Origin: Paramyrothecium sp. XJ0827
Taxonomy: Eukaryota; Ascomycota; Sordariomycetes; Hypocreales; Stachybotryaceae
Reading direction: 5' to 3'
Length of the DNA: 64,000 nucleotides
Assembly (NCBI GenBank): GCA_020881915.1
Contig: JAJFPB010000003.1
Coordinates: forward strand, 5,146,001-5,210,000
The notes under the pieces were generated by a model that made no database searches, was not told where the DNA came from, and saw nothing but the letters and a program-made list of their open reading frames with translations. The translations under genes were made by a program, and so were the position numbers. This document shows, piece after piece, positions 14,963 to 26,370 of the stretch; position 1 is the stretch's first letter, and each line of letters starts with the position of its first letter.

Positions 14963-15650
14963 GTTTAATGTACAGCATTTTCAGCAGAAATTATGGTTTG
15001 AATCATTAGCATACGTCTATCTTCTACAAACTTAATAGCATAAATCGCCATCAGCATGGCAGCATTGAATTGTGATTTCGTGTCATCTATAGTGATTGGC
15101 TTCTTCTTAAAAACTCTCAAGATACTTGGGGTAATCGTGGATCCTATTAAAGTACGGGTCAGGTAATCCAGTGGATAAGCGTCATTATATTGGGAGACTC
15201 ACATTGTTGTAGGTGCTACAGTCTCAAGCTGCCGTGCCACATTCCACACCTTATTGGAGAAAACACGGCTTTGGGCCCTGTCAGTTCGGCATCACATCCT
15301 CGTACCGCCCATGTGCTCACACAGTTGATAACGGAACAGATGAGTGCAGCTTGGGTGAGGATCAATGGACAGTGAAGTTGTGTGAGCTCTTCCATGTGCG
15401 AGCTACATGTAAATGGCGTGTGGACATGGCTTCAAGTCAAGTATAATGCAATGACCCAAAGTGATTAGCTTGATTTGGTGAATAGCCAGTAGAGTCCAAA
15501 TGTAATTCCTGTATATTTTGTACAGTCGTGTCCAGTTTCCTGGAACGTTCAAATATAAACATTCTCGTGCACCGATCTTTGCCATGTCAACAAACACGTC
15601 TAGCTAACGATGCAGAAATAAGAAAAAGAAAATTCTAGTCCACCAGTCGC
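14963..15650. other. Intergenic, convergent 3' flanks
   Basis: AT-rich sequence between two 3' ends. Small open frames at 15190-15446 have no recognisable domain. Nothing else is seen. Confidence 0.5.
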
Positions 15651-16715
15651 TTAACACACATTCATGGAAGCGTCACCTGTAATGCCCCAGAAGATGTTCT
15701 CCGCGCAGGGAGACTCGCGCACAGAATTGCCATTAACCTCAACCTCCACAGAGATACCGCTGGTGTTGGGGAACTCGGTGCGGGCAGAGACACGCACCTC
15801 GCCTCCGCCGTTGATGGTGCCGTCCTTGATGGCAAGGTTGTAGCAGTTCTCGATCAGAATAGCGTTGCTGCCGTTGTCCTCGAGCTCGATGGTTCCAATC
15901 TCGGCGGCACCAGACTGGGAGACACAGAAGATTCCACGGCCTCCACCGCGGGACACAACTCGGTCGATAAAGACGTTAGTGGTAGTATACGAACCATCTG
16001 GCAGCTGGCCGTTGTTGTTAGCCATGCGCAGGGTTGCGTAGCCATTGCCGGCTGCGACGTTGTTGCCTTCGACGTAGCCGACCTTGGCGTTGGTAGTAGT
16101 CTGCAAAAGCAAGCCACACTCTCCGACGTTCGTAGCAATGACCGAGCCGATAGTAAGCCCATCGATGTTCCAGGTCTCGACAGCATGACTTCCGGCGCCA
16201 TTCACGACGATCTTATCCATGCTCACGTTGGAGTTGGCGGCCTCGTCACGCTCGAAACGAATGCCTAGACCACCGCTGAGGTCGAGGTTGATCTCGCCCA
16301 AGGAAAGATCCTTGACACCATAGAACCTTAAGCCAAAGTACGGGGCTCCAGTCATTGTGAGATAGGGGATTTGGACGCCCGAGGTATCCAGGGACTCGAT
16401 GGCGCCGTGGCCTGCAGCGTTTCCCACATTGATGGTGCCACAGCCCTCAAAGGTTATGCCGCTGCCAATTCTGATGAAGTTATCGCCGATCGATCCGGAG
16501 GCAAGCACAGAGAGACGCTGGCCGCTGCTGATTGACTCGAGCGCGGTGGTGATGGCGGTCAGGTAGTTGTCGCCGGAGTAGACCTCTTCCGAGCCGACGG
16601 TGGCGGTGTAAGTGCCGTCTCCAGATACGGCAGCATCTGGCGTGCCTGCACCGCATTGGGCGTAAGCAACAGAAGCAGCAGAGAGAGCTGCTGCGAGGAC
16701 GGAAAGTCTAGCCAT
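15651..16715 (-). CDS. Secreted parallel beta-helix protein
   Basis: An intronless frame of 354 residues. Residues 1-19 form a typical signal peptide (MARLSVLAAALSAASVAYAQ) with likely cleavage after AYA. The mature part is a run of short repeats rich in Gly, Asn, Val and Ile (such as GITFEGCGTINVGN and DLSLGEINLDLSGG), which indicates a right-handed parallel beta-helix as in pectate lyases and related carbohydrate-active proteins. Cysteines near the ends (such as CGAG, CAEN and the final C) could form disulfides. I cannot name catalytic residues. It could be a lyase, a hydrolase or a non-enzymatic surface protein of the same fold. It stands alone, and no cluster partner is apparent. Confidence 0.75.
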   Translation of the reverse strand: MARLSVLAAALSAASVAYAQCGAGTPDAAVSGDGTYTATVGSEEVYSGDNYLTAITTALESISSGQRLSVLASGSIGDNFIRIGSGITFEGCGTINVGNAAGHGAIESLDTSGVQIPYLTMTGAPYFGLRFYGVKDLSLGEINLDLSGGLGIRFERDEAANSNVSMDKIVVNGAGSHAVETWNIDGLTIGSVIATNVGECGLLLQTTTNAKVGYVEGNNVAAGNGYATLRMANNNGQLPDGSYTTTNVFIDRVVSRGGGRGIFCVSQSGAAEIGTIELEDNGSNAILIENCYNLAIKDGTINGGGEVRVSARTEFPNTSGISVEVEVNGNSVRESPCAENIFWGITGDASMNVC

Positions 16716-18623
16716 GGCTGTGATTTCGTGGACGGGTCGTTGGGGAAATGGACAAGAGGACGGTCTATCAAGACAAGAACCTAGAATTGGCGCCGGGCCT
16801 GAAGAAGTGAATAAAGTGTATGATGAATTGTCCCAGCACTGCTTCGGTGAATCCGGATCCTAAAAGTGCACAGTAGAGGGTCAACTGTTGGTTTTTATCT
16901 GAAAGATAGCCCCATGTTTATCCCAAACTTTGTGTTCCCATAGTGGAGTATAGCCTGCCCCTTCGTCCCAATTTCGAGCCGCCCGTCGGGATCGACAAAA
17001 GTCATGTCCAATTAGCATCACGGACTTTGCAGGGGGCACATTTGAGCCTGGTCTACCCCAAACACGCCAAGCAGCATGACCTCGAAACGTCGGAATAGCG
17101 CAGGGCGATAAGGGGGGCCTAAACATTGTTCCTTGGGCCAGAATGGATTTCCTTTTTCTCCGTGTACAATATTCTCCGTGAGATCATCGGTGATGCCCCT
17201 TGGCCTTCCCACTTTTTGAGGGATTCTAACAAGAGGGCTCGGGTCAAAGGCATTCATTTGCGCTGCGCCCGGCAATGATCTACGTCACGCGCCATTCTCT
17301 TGCCCACTCTGGGAGCCTCGGTCGAAATTACTGCGGATGCTGATCGTCATACTCTGGAGTGAATGCGTCCGTGGCATTCAGGGAATTGCCGACGATGCTC
17401 GATGACGTTGTCCCCGCCTACAAGCATGTTGTGCCGTGTTATGGTCAAGGCGGCATGATCCGGTCTAGGGCTTTATGTCCAATAAGGTTATATCTGAACC
17501 TTGGGTGTTTCAGGAGGGTCACCCATAAATTAATACAGGGTAAGTTAGGGCAACGACAGGGACCAGGTTTGAAGAAAACATCGCTATGGAGCCTCATTAG
17601 GGGACCCTGCAGCCGGAATGTGAACTCCTTTCAAAGCTTTGAGAAATCATTGATTCGGAAATGGCAGCCTCGGTGGAAGCACTTTTGGCATGATGGAGGG
17701 CATTGTTAAGTAGAGAGCCGACGATCTGGTACGGCGGTGGTTGTCTTGCTGTGTCCCTGCTGCAGCTCCATCTCGAGCTAAGGGCTTTCTGCCTCGGACG
17801 ATTCTTGACGGCAACATCGCTGCACTGGTCGCCGCGATTCCTGCAGCGAGAGCAGGAGATGCAATTCATTGTCAGACTTGACGCGGTGTTGGCGACACCG
17901 GTCGATGCTCTAACCACCCAAATCCGCTTCTGCTGGACTCCAGGCGGCGACTGGTGCTCAGCCGTACCCAATCGCGACTCATAGCTGTTCCAGTCTTGTC
18001 ATTACGTACCAGATCGCACTTGTCTAAAGCGATTAGAGCATCACTATGTATGCTATCACTGACACACCTGAGCTTTGTTTCCCACATGCTGGTAACGCCA
18101 ATGACTGCTGTTCAAATGAACACGAAGCAACGGCGACTTGCTTCTGCACGACCGTTCAGCTAGAATTTGTGAGTAAAAGCTTGTTCGAACTTTACATGTA
18201 TTGAAAAATGAAAAAAAAAACGAAGAGCTAACCAAAGTGATACGGATGATAGTTTGGTGGTTGATTAAGATTCGATCTGGATGATGTTAATACAGTTGGC
18301 TATTAGAGTTGGAAATGGTAAAAGATGGAGAGTTCGTGACGCGCCGAAAAGATGCCTCAAAGTTTGGCAGCTTCTGCAAAACTCTGAAGCAAAGCAGCCG
18401 CAGGCCCTCATGTTCATGCACCCCCGAAAGGTTAAGCATGTCCGATTTCTTCGCCCAAGACACAAATGGTACTTATAAGGGGCACCCGTGTCAACCAAGT
18501 CTTTCACTCTCCTTGACCTTTCATCCAACATTGGCCTTGCGTTCGAAGCAACAGAACAATCTATCATCGGAACCCTTCTTACAATCTCAGTCATCCTCAC
18601 TTACAGACTCAACACGTTTCACG
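16716..18623. other. Intergenic, 1.9 kb
   Basis: No supported gene. Open frames up to about 120 residues exist (17359-17709, 17597-17971) but show no domain, no splice partners and overlap on opposite strands. The last 200 bases contain a likely promoter for the gene at 18624. The open frame upstream of that ATG (from 18309) is not preceded by a recognisable start context. Confidence 0.45.
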
Positions 18624-19376
18624 ATGGAAGTCCTCCACACAATCATCGCGCTCGGTGCCGTTGCTTCCGCTGCTCCCATGGTACCGTCTGCTGTCTCCGC
18701 ATCATTGGGAAAGCATCGAAGTAACTCGGAACAGTCCCGAGATGGTTCAAATCCAGTGTCCGGAAATGCCCTAGAACAAGTCAATCGAAAAGGGCCTGGG
18801 TACAGGCCCCCAAAGACCGACATCCCAGGTATAAATCCCAGTGCTCTGGAGATGATCGAGAGAGCCGATTATACGGTTGCGGCACCAAATTTTGAGGCTT
18901 TCATCGAGGGCTCCACTAGCTCCAGTGATGGGATTACTCTCTCGCGGCCCATCCTTCAAAAAACGAACGATTCGGGTGAGAGAAGTGGTCAACAAACTTC
19001 GTCAGAGACGGAGAAGCAAGCCACCTCGATAGGCTTCCGAAGTCGCATTTTGTGTTGGGTCTGGGACTGCTCAAACACTACTCCAAAGGAAGCTAGTCAG
19101 GACAGTGAGGATGAGGCCGTTCAACTAGTGCAGCGCTGTAGCATCGACTCGTGCACGCAAGGATTCTTCAATCGACAGAGGAAAGGTCAGCTTGAGAAGG
19201 AAAGGGAGAGGCAGCAGCAGCGAGAGAAGCTGAATGAAGAGGAGGATAAATTGAGGAAGGATCAAGACAAGCTGGAAATGTTGATGAAGCAGGTAGAAGC
19301 AGTGAAAAAGACGATTGAGGAACAGAAGAAGATAGTAGAACTGGAGGAAAAGGAGGTAGTAGAGGCGCAACATTAA
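18624..19376 (+). CDS. Secreted coiled-coil protein, unknown function
   Basis: A frame of 250 residues without introns. The ATG at 18624 was chosen because it opens a clean signal peptide (MEVLHTIIALGAVASAAP, cleavage after ASA). The middle is Ser/Thr-rich and hydrophilic, with a cluster of four cysteines (LCWVWDC and CSIDSC, about residues 145-180). The last 65 residues are a strongly charged helix rich in Glu, Lys and Gln (from about residue 185) and should form a coiled coil. I do not recognise the family. A secreted effector-like or cell-wall protein is possible; function is open. Confidence 0.6.
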   Translation: MEVLHTIIALGAVASAAPMVPSAVSASLGKHRSNSEQSRDGSNPVSGNALEQVNRKGPGYRPPKTDIPGINPSALEMIERADYTVAAPNFEAFIEGSTSSSDGITLSRPILQKTNDSGERSGQQTSSETEKQATSIGFRSRILCWVWDCSNTTPKEASQDSEDEAVQLVQRCSIDSCTQGFFNRQRKGQLEKERERQQQREKLNEEEDKLRKDQDKLEMLMKQVEAVKKTIEEQKKIVELEEKEVVEAQH

Positions 19377-20044
19377 AGGCAGAAGGTCTCATGCCCAAGC
19401 TGAAGAGGGCCTTGGAAAAGTATCGCGTGGAGGAGCGAAGAGAGCAAAGGATGGTTGTCGTTTACTTGGCGACCAAATTTTCACGCGCCTAGCCGTTGGG
19501 ACCAAGAGAATTGGGACGTTAGCAAGCACAGGCGGGCCTACCGGATTTCAGAGCTTCATACGTAGTTCTAGTCAATGTATGAGCTTCAGGGTCCACGGCG
19601 TACGATAATCGGTCATGAATTGCGCGTGGACTCGAAATCAGCTTCTAACTTTGGCCATATCCATTGTGAAGTTGAGGAGTGGCGCGCCTCTACATCGTCC
19701 CCTCTCCAGGAAGCACTGGACCACGGACCGCTTAGGTTCTCACAACTGCCCGAGGTCTCCCAACGTCTCTTGTTAATTCCTATTTTGTGTACGCTGTCGT
19801 TTCGCGACTTTCGTGTCAAGTTTAGATGATGTATGTACCTGCTTCCGTCACGTCATGGCGTTCAGAGAGCGTAGTTGAGTGACCAAAAATTGATATATAA
19901 ATTACTTTGAATTGTAGACTTAAAAAGCCTTTCACTGAAAAACTGTGAAGAGTGACAGAATTGCGAACGTTGCATGAGTAATTGCTAACATGTGCGCTGA
20001 GAACTTCATCTGCCATTAAAGTGACCAGTGTTGGCGATAGCCTC
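19377..20044. other. Intergenic, convergent 3' flanks
   Basis: No gene is seen. It is the space between the coiled-coil gene and the 3' end of the siderophore carrier. Confidence 0.5.
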
Positions 20045-21883
20045 TTACCAAACCATGCCCTTGACTTGCTCAATATTCTTGACATTGATGTTCTTCCACA
20101 TTAGAACTGAGGTGATGGTAATTGAGTATAAACATGTAGCCGTGATCAGCATCAGACGTTGGGTGTCAGCGTATGCATGGTTGATGGCATCACTGGTAGC
20201 TGATCCAGGTGGGTATGAAGATTGGACATCAATGCTTCCATATATGTCAGCTAGACTAGACTGGTCGCTTAGAGGTAGGTACTTCTGCAGCTTGTCTGGG
20301 AAGATGCCGGTCCACATGGCAGCGGCAATTGCTGAGCCGATTGAGCCACCCACCGAGGCAATCATGCTCTCCATGGCAAGAATAGCAGGAATGTCTCGTT
20401 GAGTAGACACAGCCATGACTGTCATTTGCTCACAAATGACAAGGATGCCTCCGCCAAAGGCGATGAAGATCTGGCACATCACGATGTAGCCGATATGCGA
20501 ATCAGGCTCGCGGAAGTTGATCATGAGACCAACGCCCAGGATCGTGAGTGGCACACCGAAGTAGAGAGCCTGCCATTTGAGACGTCCATTGAACCGGATG
20601 ATTACGCCCATAACGAGAGCGCAGAAGCATGATCCGACTGTGTAGATGTTCGTGATGTAGGTTGCATGGGTGACACTCTCCCTGAACACGACGATGAGGA
20701 AGGAATAAAAATAGTTATCCCAGATGTACCAGGCAGTGTAGATGCTCGCCACCATCGTATACGTGAAGAAAACAGTCTTGTTTGTCATCAAGTTCCAAGG
20801 GATAAAGGTCACTGGCGCAAGGAACTTCTCCCAGAGTGCAAACGCGATGACAAGGAGACCTCCAAAGATAAAGAAACAGATGATGAGCGGCGACTTCCAC
20901 GTGTTGCGCTGGTATGAATACAGAGCAAAAGCGAGAAGGAAGAGGGCGAGTCCGGCGGCGAGGAGGAGGATTCCGATGATATCAAACTGCTTGATCCAAT
21001 AGACGATGGATTGAACCTTTGTGCGTCCGCTTTCCTCCCTCTTCATCAGACCGTTCTTGACAGCCTTCCTCTGGTAGTAGTAGAACAATGCCCATAGAGG
21101 GGTGCAGACGACGGGGTAAATTATAGCCCAGACACCAAGGCCCCAACGGAAACCCGGTCCATCAAGAATGCTTTGTGCAGCAGGCCCGTAAGCCCAGACA
21201 GTTGCCAGATACGGAGATGACGCAAACGCGATCATAAAGGCTCTGCTCTTGAGAGAGGACGTGTCGGCAATGAAGATGGTGATTGTGAAGTCGATGGTGC
21301 TATATCCAACACCGTAGAAGACTTGTGCGGCGGCGTAGGTCTCGACATTCTGGCATGCCGCCATCATGATGAGACCTGCGGTCATGATGATGATCATCAG
21401 CCCAAAGGCTTGAGGCCGTCCCCAGACATTGAGCAGCTTGGCGTAGGGCAGCTTAAACAGACCAGACACAAGACCAGAGACGATTCCGATTGTAGCGGTC
21501 AACGAATGCGCGGCGAAGCTACTTGTGACGTATGGGGTCATGGTGTTGATGATTCCGGAGGAAAAGGCTTGGATGAAGCAGATGAGCCAGATGCTGCGTG
21601 CGTGTTAACTTAACCAAACTGATTGCAATACAATGCTTGGCCCAGTAACTTACAGGATGTAAGCAGCAATCAAGTGCTTCCTTTCCCACATCTGGGTCAT
21701 GGCGCGAATGGCTAGATCACCATGTTGGTATTCAGTCGATGACCGTTCGCTGTTGGAGCCCGCATCATTCGACTGAGATGCGAGCACCTCTTTGTTGCCA
21801 GAGGCGGGAGCCTCGACATCTTGTTGGGCCTTTTCCTCGACAACAGGGCGGCTGCTGATCAGCCCAGGGAATCTGAACCTCAT
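20045..21883 (-). CDS. Siderophore-iron MFS transporter
   Basis: Two exons on the minus strand (21883-21654, 21593-20045) with a 60-bp intron (GTAAGT..GCAG) give 592 residues. The N-terminal 65 residues are cytosolic and acidic, followed by about 14 membrane segments. The layout and the C-terminal segment SVGGSIGSAIAAAMWTGIFP with a following extracellular loop are typical of the Sit1/MirB family, which takes up ferric hydroxamate siderophores with protons at the plasma membrane. The start at 21883 is the first ATG; the frame upstream has none. Two consensus iron-GATA sites lie 440-600 bp upstream (separate entries), supporting repression under iron sufficiency. The cargo (ferrichrome, triacetylfusarinine or a xenosiderophore) cannot be told from sequence. 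Confidence 0.9.
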
Positions 21884-22324
21884 GGTGGCGTACGATCGCA
21901 AAGAAGAGAAGGGTTCGTTGAGCCGACGAAGGAGTGATGGGCACTAAGGAAGGACGTGACAGACCTCCGTTAACGGGCGAGAAACAGCACCAGTATATAA
22001 GAAAGTTGTGCCTCTATGGAGTACTCCCGGGACCCGCCATCTGAATTGCCATCGTTAACCATTTACAGCAACGCTTCCATTTATTGTCCCACAAAGCGGC
22101 TCTTACGCCGGAGCCGACGGAATGGATACACGATTATGACCGAGAAAATTTCCAGGATTTACCCGTGACGCTGCTAGGATTCAGGTCTGCCTCCATAAAA
22201 CCCATGCGAGTCCTGCGTCCTTTTGCGGTAGAACGGCTATGTCGGCAGTCACTGGCCCCGCTTACCAACGCTTCGGACCTGGAATGGGGCATTGTTGGAA
22301 CCGTAGACCATGGCCATGTGGATC

Positions 22325-22333
22325 TTATCAGAT
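22325..22333 (-). promoter_or_regulatory. Iron-GATA site (ATCTGATAA)
   Basis: The minus strand reads ATCTGATAA, which fits ATCWGATAA, the binding consensus of the iron repressors SreA, SRE, Urbs1 and Sfu1. It lies about 440 bp upstream of the siderophore carrier, with a near-match (ATCAGATAT) directly beside it at 22335-22343. Confidence 0.65.
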
Positions 22334-22471
22334 GATCAGATATGATTTATGGAAACATTCCAGGCGCTGCGGCCTAGTAGTGCTGGACCTTGTGGACCCT
22401 CCTTTTTCCCTACTACATACCCGGAAACATGCTAGTTGCCGTCTTGGCCGCGCAATCCCTGATTGCTTGCG

Positions 22472-22482
22472 TTATCAGATAA
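22472..22482. promoter_or_regulatory. Palindromic iron-GATA site (TTATCAGATAA)
   Basis: Two ATCWGATAA sites overlap head to head in 11 bp: ATCAGATAA on the plus strand and ATCTGATAA on the minus strand. It lies about 590 bp upstream of the siderophore carrier start codon. Confidence 0.65.
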
Positions 22483-23483
22483 GATTGTTCATACAGTACC
22501 CCAGACAACGGTTAGTGGCAGTCTAACGAGCGCAACCGCTGGCTACCCTATGATGCGTTATTCAAGGCATCATCAGTACAGACCTCATGCCATTGGGCGG
22601 CTGTCTGGGTAGACTTAGAAGCGGGGTCCTCACATTAAGGCCGCAAATTCTCCGCAAGACAAATATTTGTGTATTAAGAATCTCCGAAAGAAAGAGAAAA
22701 AGAAAATTAAAGGAGTTTTTGTTGGTGCTCTTGTGGGAAAGAGCAAAATTCCAAGAGCAGTGACCAACAGGCTTGTCTTTCGGTACTGGCGAGATGTCAT
22801 ATCAAGACAAATGACGGGAGAGGATCTTGGGTAACTCATGTTGATGTCTGGACATTCGGACGTGAGATCATTCCCGCTGTTACTACATCAAAACAACAAC
22901 CAAGAGCCTCGCCATGAGAGCAATTACGGCGAGGAGAAGGGAGTACCAATAGCGAGGCCGTGGAGCGCGACGAAACCAATCATCTGGCACAAACTGAACT
23001 GCTTCTCCTCCATATATTACCCACACATCACTGACAAGCTCGATTGTGCAGCGGGTCTCAATTTGTCTGTGCTTGGCAATCTATCATGGCTAAAGAGGGC
23101 GTTGGGTCTGTTCGGCTGATTCGAGATGTTTTCACCGCACCACTCCGAAGCAGCCTGGGGAGAACAGCGAATTCTTGTCAAACTACCCGGCGGCGTATCC
23201 ACCATCATCACAGTGATAATCCATGAATTGGATCACCTTGCGAGACAAAACAAGGACAAATCACAAACCTACCATGCATGGAAACTCCTTGGGCATTTTG
23301 GACTACCGAGAGTAGGGGATATTAGGTCTGAGAGCGTAAAAAGGAAACGTTAGAAAATGAATTTATTCTACTAATACTAATGAGAAGTGTAGTCTAGTTA
23401 AGAAACTAATCCGTGGGTAACTGGTCCATACCCTGTGTCTGCTTCAGCCTGGCCATGCCGCTACGGCCTATTGATCACCAGGG

Positions 23484-24311
23484 TTAACCCCAAGTATAAC
23501 CCCAGGTATAATCATCTACCGTCATTTCGGATTGCACGATCATGTCCTCTCGCAAGCTCCAGGCCTGGACCTGTCTCGGGGTCGCGTCCGTTAGAAGCAG
23601 CTTAATTCCTCCGGCGGTGCTTCTTTCAAACTTTTGTTCTTTCACAATCTTGCAAAGAGCGCACATGACAATGTCCATTTCTCTGGACGTCGATGGTGTG
23701 TCAAACGCATCCACCGCATCGATGAAAATGAATGATGTAGTCGCACCCAAAGGGCCGGCCAAGACCATCGTGAGGACATCGAGCATTGCCCCCATCTCCC
23801 CAGCCTCTATTTCTTCCGGTAGCCTAGGACGGAGAAATGGAACTTGGAAGCTCATCTCCCCAATTCCGGGATGTCCGAGAAGCTGTATGAGGATTGATTG
23901 AAGCAATCCTCGGCCTCCTCGCGCTTTGTCTGCGGCGTCCCTGTGCATGCCACAGAAGAATGCAGCCGTATGTAAATTGGTGGTAATATCCACGAAGCTT
24001 GCACAATATCCAATTAAGCCAGTCAGCCGTGAATAGTTGGCTCCTTCTTCCCTCACGACATTCTCAACCGCCAAAATAGCGGAACCTACTCCCAGGAACC
24101 AATTACGGAAGAGCTCTGACTTTCTAGGAGCTACGATCGGTATTCCGTATTGATCAGCAGGAGCATAATTCTTTGCGATCACTATTTCTTCATCAAATTT
24201 TTGTTGTACAATTCGGGCAGCATTGGCTCGGTTGGCTTTGGTCTCTGGCGCATAATGCAGTGCCAAGCGGGTACGTATGTCCCAAGAGGATAAAGCTCTA
24301 GGTAGTGACAT
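23484..24311 (-). CDS. NACHT-like NTPase fragment lacking a P-loop
   Basis: An intronless frame of 275 residues. The segment TAAFFCGMHRDAADKARGGRGLLQSILIQLLG followed by TSFIFIDAVDAFD resembles the stretch of fungal NACHT NTPases from the strand after the P-loop through the Walker B box (hydrophobic strand then D..D). A later strand (GIKLLLTDATPRQVQAW) fits the sensor region where a threonine or serine-arginine pair is usual. No GxxxxGK(S/T) P-loop is present upstream in this frame. Either the gene lacks nucleotide binding, or a 5' exon has been lost or missed between 24312 and 24700. Unusual repetition of DYTWGYTWG ends the protein. NACHT assignment is a pattern judgement; I cannot exclude another fold. 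Confidence 0.5.
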   Translation of the reverse strand: MSLPRALSSWDIRTRLALHYAPETKANRANAARIVQQKFDEEIVIAKNYAPADQYGIPIVAPRKSELFRNWFLGVGSAILAVENVVREEGANYSRLTGLIGYCASFVDITTNLHTAAFFCGMHRDAADKARGGRGLLQSILIQLLGHPGIGEMSFQVPFLRPRLPEEIEAGEMGAMLDVLTMVLAGPLGATTSFIFIDAVDAFDTPSTSREMDIVMCALCKIVKEQKFERSTAGGIKLLLTDATPRQVQAWSLREDMIVQSEMTVDDYTWGYTWG

Positions 24312-26370
24312 TTTGAAAAACCGGATCTAGAGGTAGGTTCTGCTTGAAAGTATGGTTAGGTAATGGAGCTTTACTCTTGTATGTTTCGTGAGTAGAGGTG
24401 GCATTAGAGACCAAAACTCCTCGCCAGTGATATAGAACACTGCAATGCCAAACGATAACCCAAAACACAGAACTGTGCTCAAACTTACTGGTTATGCTAC
24501 AAAGAGCTAAGAAGTAGGCCGAGTTTTCTCGAGTGAATACTGAGAGCTGTTGGCTGTTAGAATAAGGCAGAGGTCCGAGCGATTCACTCCCCTATATGAG
24601 CATCACGTCGGCTTGATTCAGTGACACAAATCGTGTTCTTGCAAGTGACGCAGTGGATCACGACAAAACGCGGCTATGTGTTTAATGTACTACTCGACAT
24701 TGTACAGTAATCGACGATTATGCTATACTCTGCAGTTCCAGCGATCGTGCCGAACAAGACAGCTCGACAACACCGGAAGTTCCTGGGGATGATACGCCAG
24801 CAGATTTGGAACATACTACAAAGACGATAGCGCGCTGATCATCATTGACCATGACATTCCGCACGGAGACGCTTGTTGAATTGTACCAACGACAAGGGAT
24901 ATGCTCCACTCCATGATGCTGCCAAGAGGCCGAGTCAAGGTCCCTCGGCGGCTGCTCGAGGTGGGCGCTGAAATGGGCGGAATGTCTGCAATAGGCCGTT
25001 GCGCAGAATGCTTGAAACTATGAGAAGCGGCGGTTTTTGATGAGGACTTGTATTTACGTGTTTTAGCAAAGGTTGAACCACAACTCCATCGCGATTGATC
25101 CATCAGGGTATACAACGTGATACATCCAAACCATGGCTAAACCCAAGTTGTTGCAGTTGATTGTGGCACACTTCGAGTATCCCACAACCATACTCCCATT
25201 ACCCTTCGCAATATGTTCTTAACAAACCCCGTCGTCTATCCTGGCAAAGTCATTCAAGAACAAGTAGAGAAACACTAGAGGGAGGCATCCTCTACAATTC
25301 GAATGTTGGACAGGCTGAGTGTGGAAGACTTGCATTGGTTTCGGTACTGTTCTATATCTTGTCCAACCTGGAATACGAAAAGACTAGCCGATGATTCGCT
25401 GTTCTTTGTCCGCTACCCGGTCACTGTGAGGTGGGATGGGAGCACTGTTTATGCAGACGGCGATGCCGACTGGAGTAGCTCCCTAATCTGACTTTGTTCC
25501 TCACGGGCACTCTATGTTGAATAAGACCAAATGAGAAAAAATTCCGCCATTTGTAGCGGAAATTATGTAGGTTTACAGGATATGGCTAAGCAACAACCAA
25601 CCTTGCGGCTGGACAGCGTCGAGTTCAGGAGTTGCTGAGGGTACTCCTACGCACAGCCGTTGATAAACCGAACCGTGTGATCGGAAAACGGAAGACAGAA
25701 GAATTTGCATTATTTTCTGTTTGGACACAGATTTAGGTCCACGCAAACTACTTCTATCCGCACCATCGTCTCCGGATGGTTTATTTGCGTGGCATTCCCG
25801 GCCAAGCTCACCGAAACAAGCTGAAAAATGACCCGTCGGACTGAGTTCATGTTGGCTGAGACAAGGACTGGGGCTAAGGTCTTGAGGCATTGTGGCTGGT
25901 TACTCTGCAGATGGCACGTGTCAAGGCCACAGGACAGGCATGCCCATAGGTCGGATTGCGAGCTTGTCGGGGTCGTTGACCCTTTTCGTCCTTGGACTGG
26001 ACGGATAATCTTAACGGTCCCGTATCTCAGTCCGTGCTCCCATTAAGCTTCCTTAGCTCAAATGTTCAGTTAGCCACCTTCGGCAAGTGGTGTGACGAGG
26101 GAGAAGCCATTTAATGGACTCATCCCTATTCATCACGGCTTAACCTTTCATCATCATCATCATCATCATCATCGTCACACGAACCGCTAATCGCTTCATG
26201 TCCAATGCTTTCGCAGGCCAGTTGACCTCGCCATCATCGGACGCGGCATGATTGTATCGCAGACTCTTCAGCAACCGCTTAACTTTCCGCCTCAGTAGAA
26301 TTGGTACCCAAAATTCAGATGCCCCCTTGGATTTTGCCGCGTGGCCCGACCTCTTCTGATTTGCGAGAAC
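24312..26370. other. Intergenic, 2.1 kb
   Basis: No supported gene. Open frames of up to about 105 residues on both strands (24816-25115, 25573-25890) show no domain. A (TCA) trinucleotide microsatellite of about eight units lies at 26149-26173. The end is the promoter of the 7-TM protein gene. Confidence 0.5.

Larger units (their letters stand above)
21884..23483. other. Intergenic, 1.6 kb, with carrier promoter
   Basis: No supported gene. The left half is the promoter of the siderophore carrier, with a TATATAAG near 21994 and two iron-type GATA sites. The right half holds only small open frames without recognisable content. Confidence 0.5.

Noticed and set aside
15160..15210. tRNA-like stretch (TCCAGTGGATAAGCG)
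   Set aside because: No cloverleaf, no T-loop GTTCRANNC at the right distance.
26149..26173. TCA repeat as a CRISPR or functional array
   Set aside because: It is a plain trinucleotide microsatellite without spacers.
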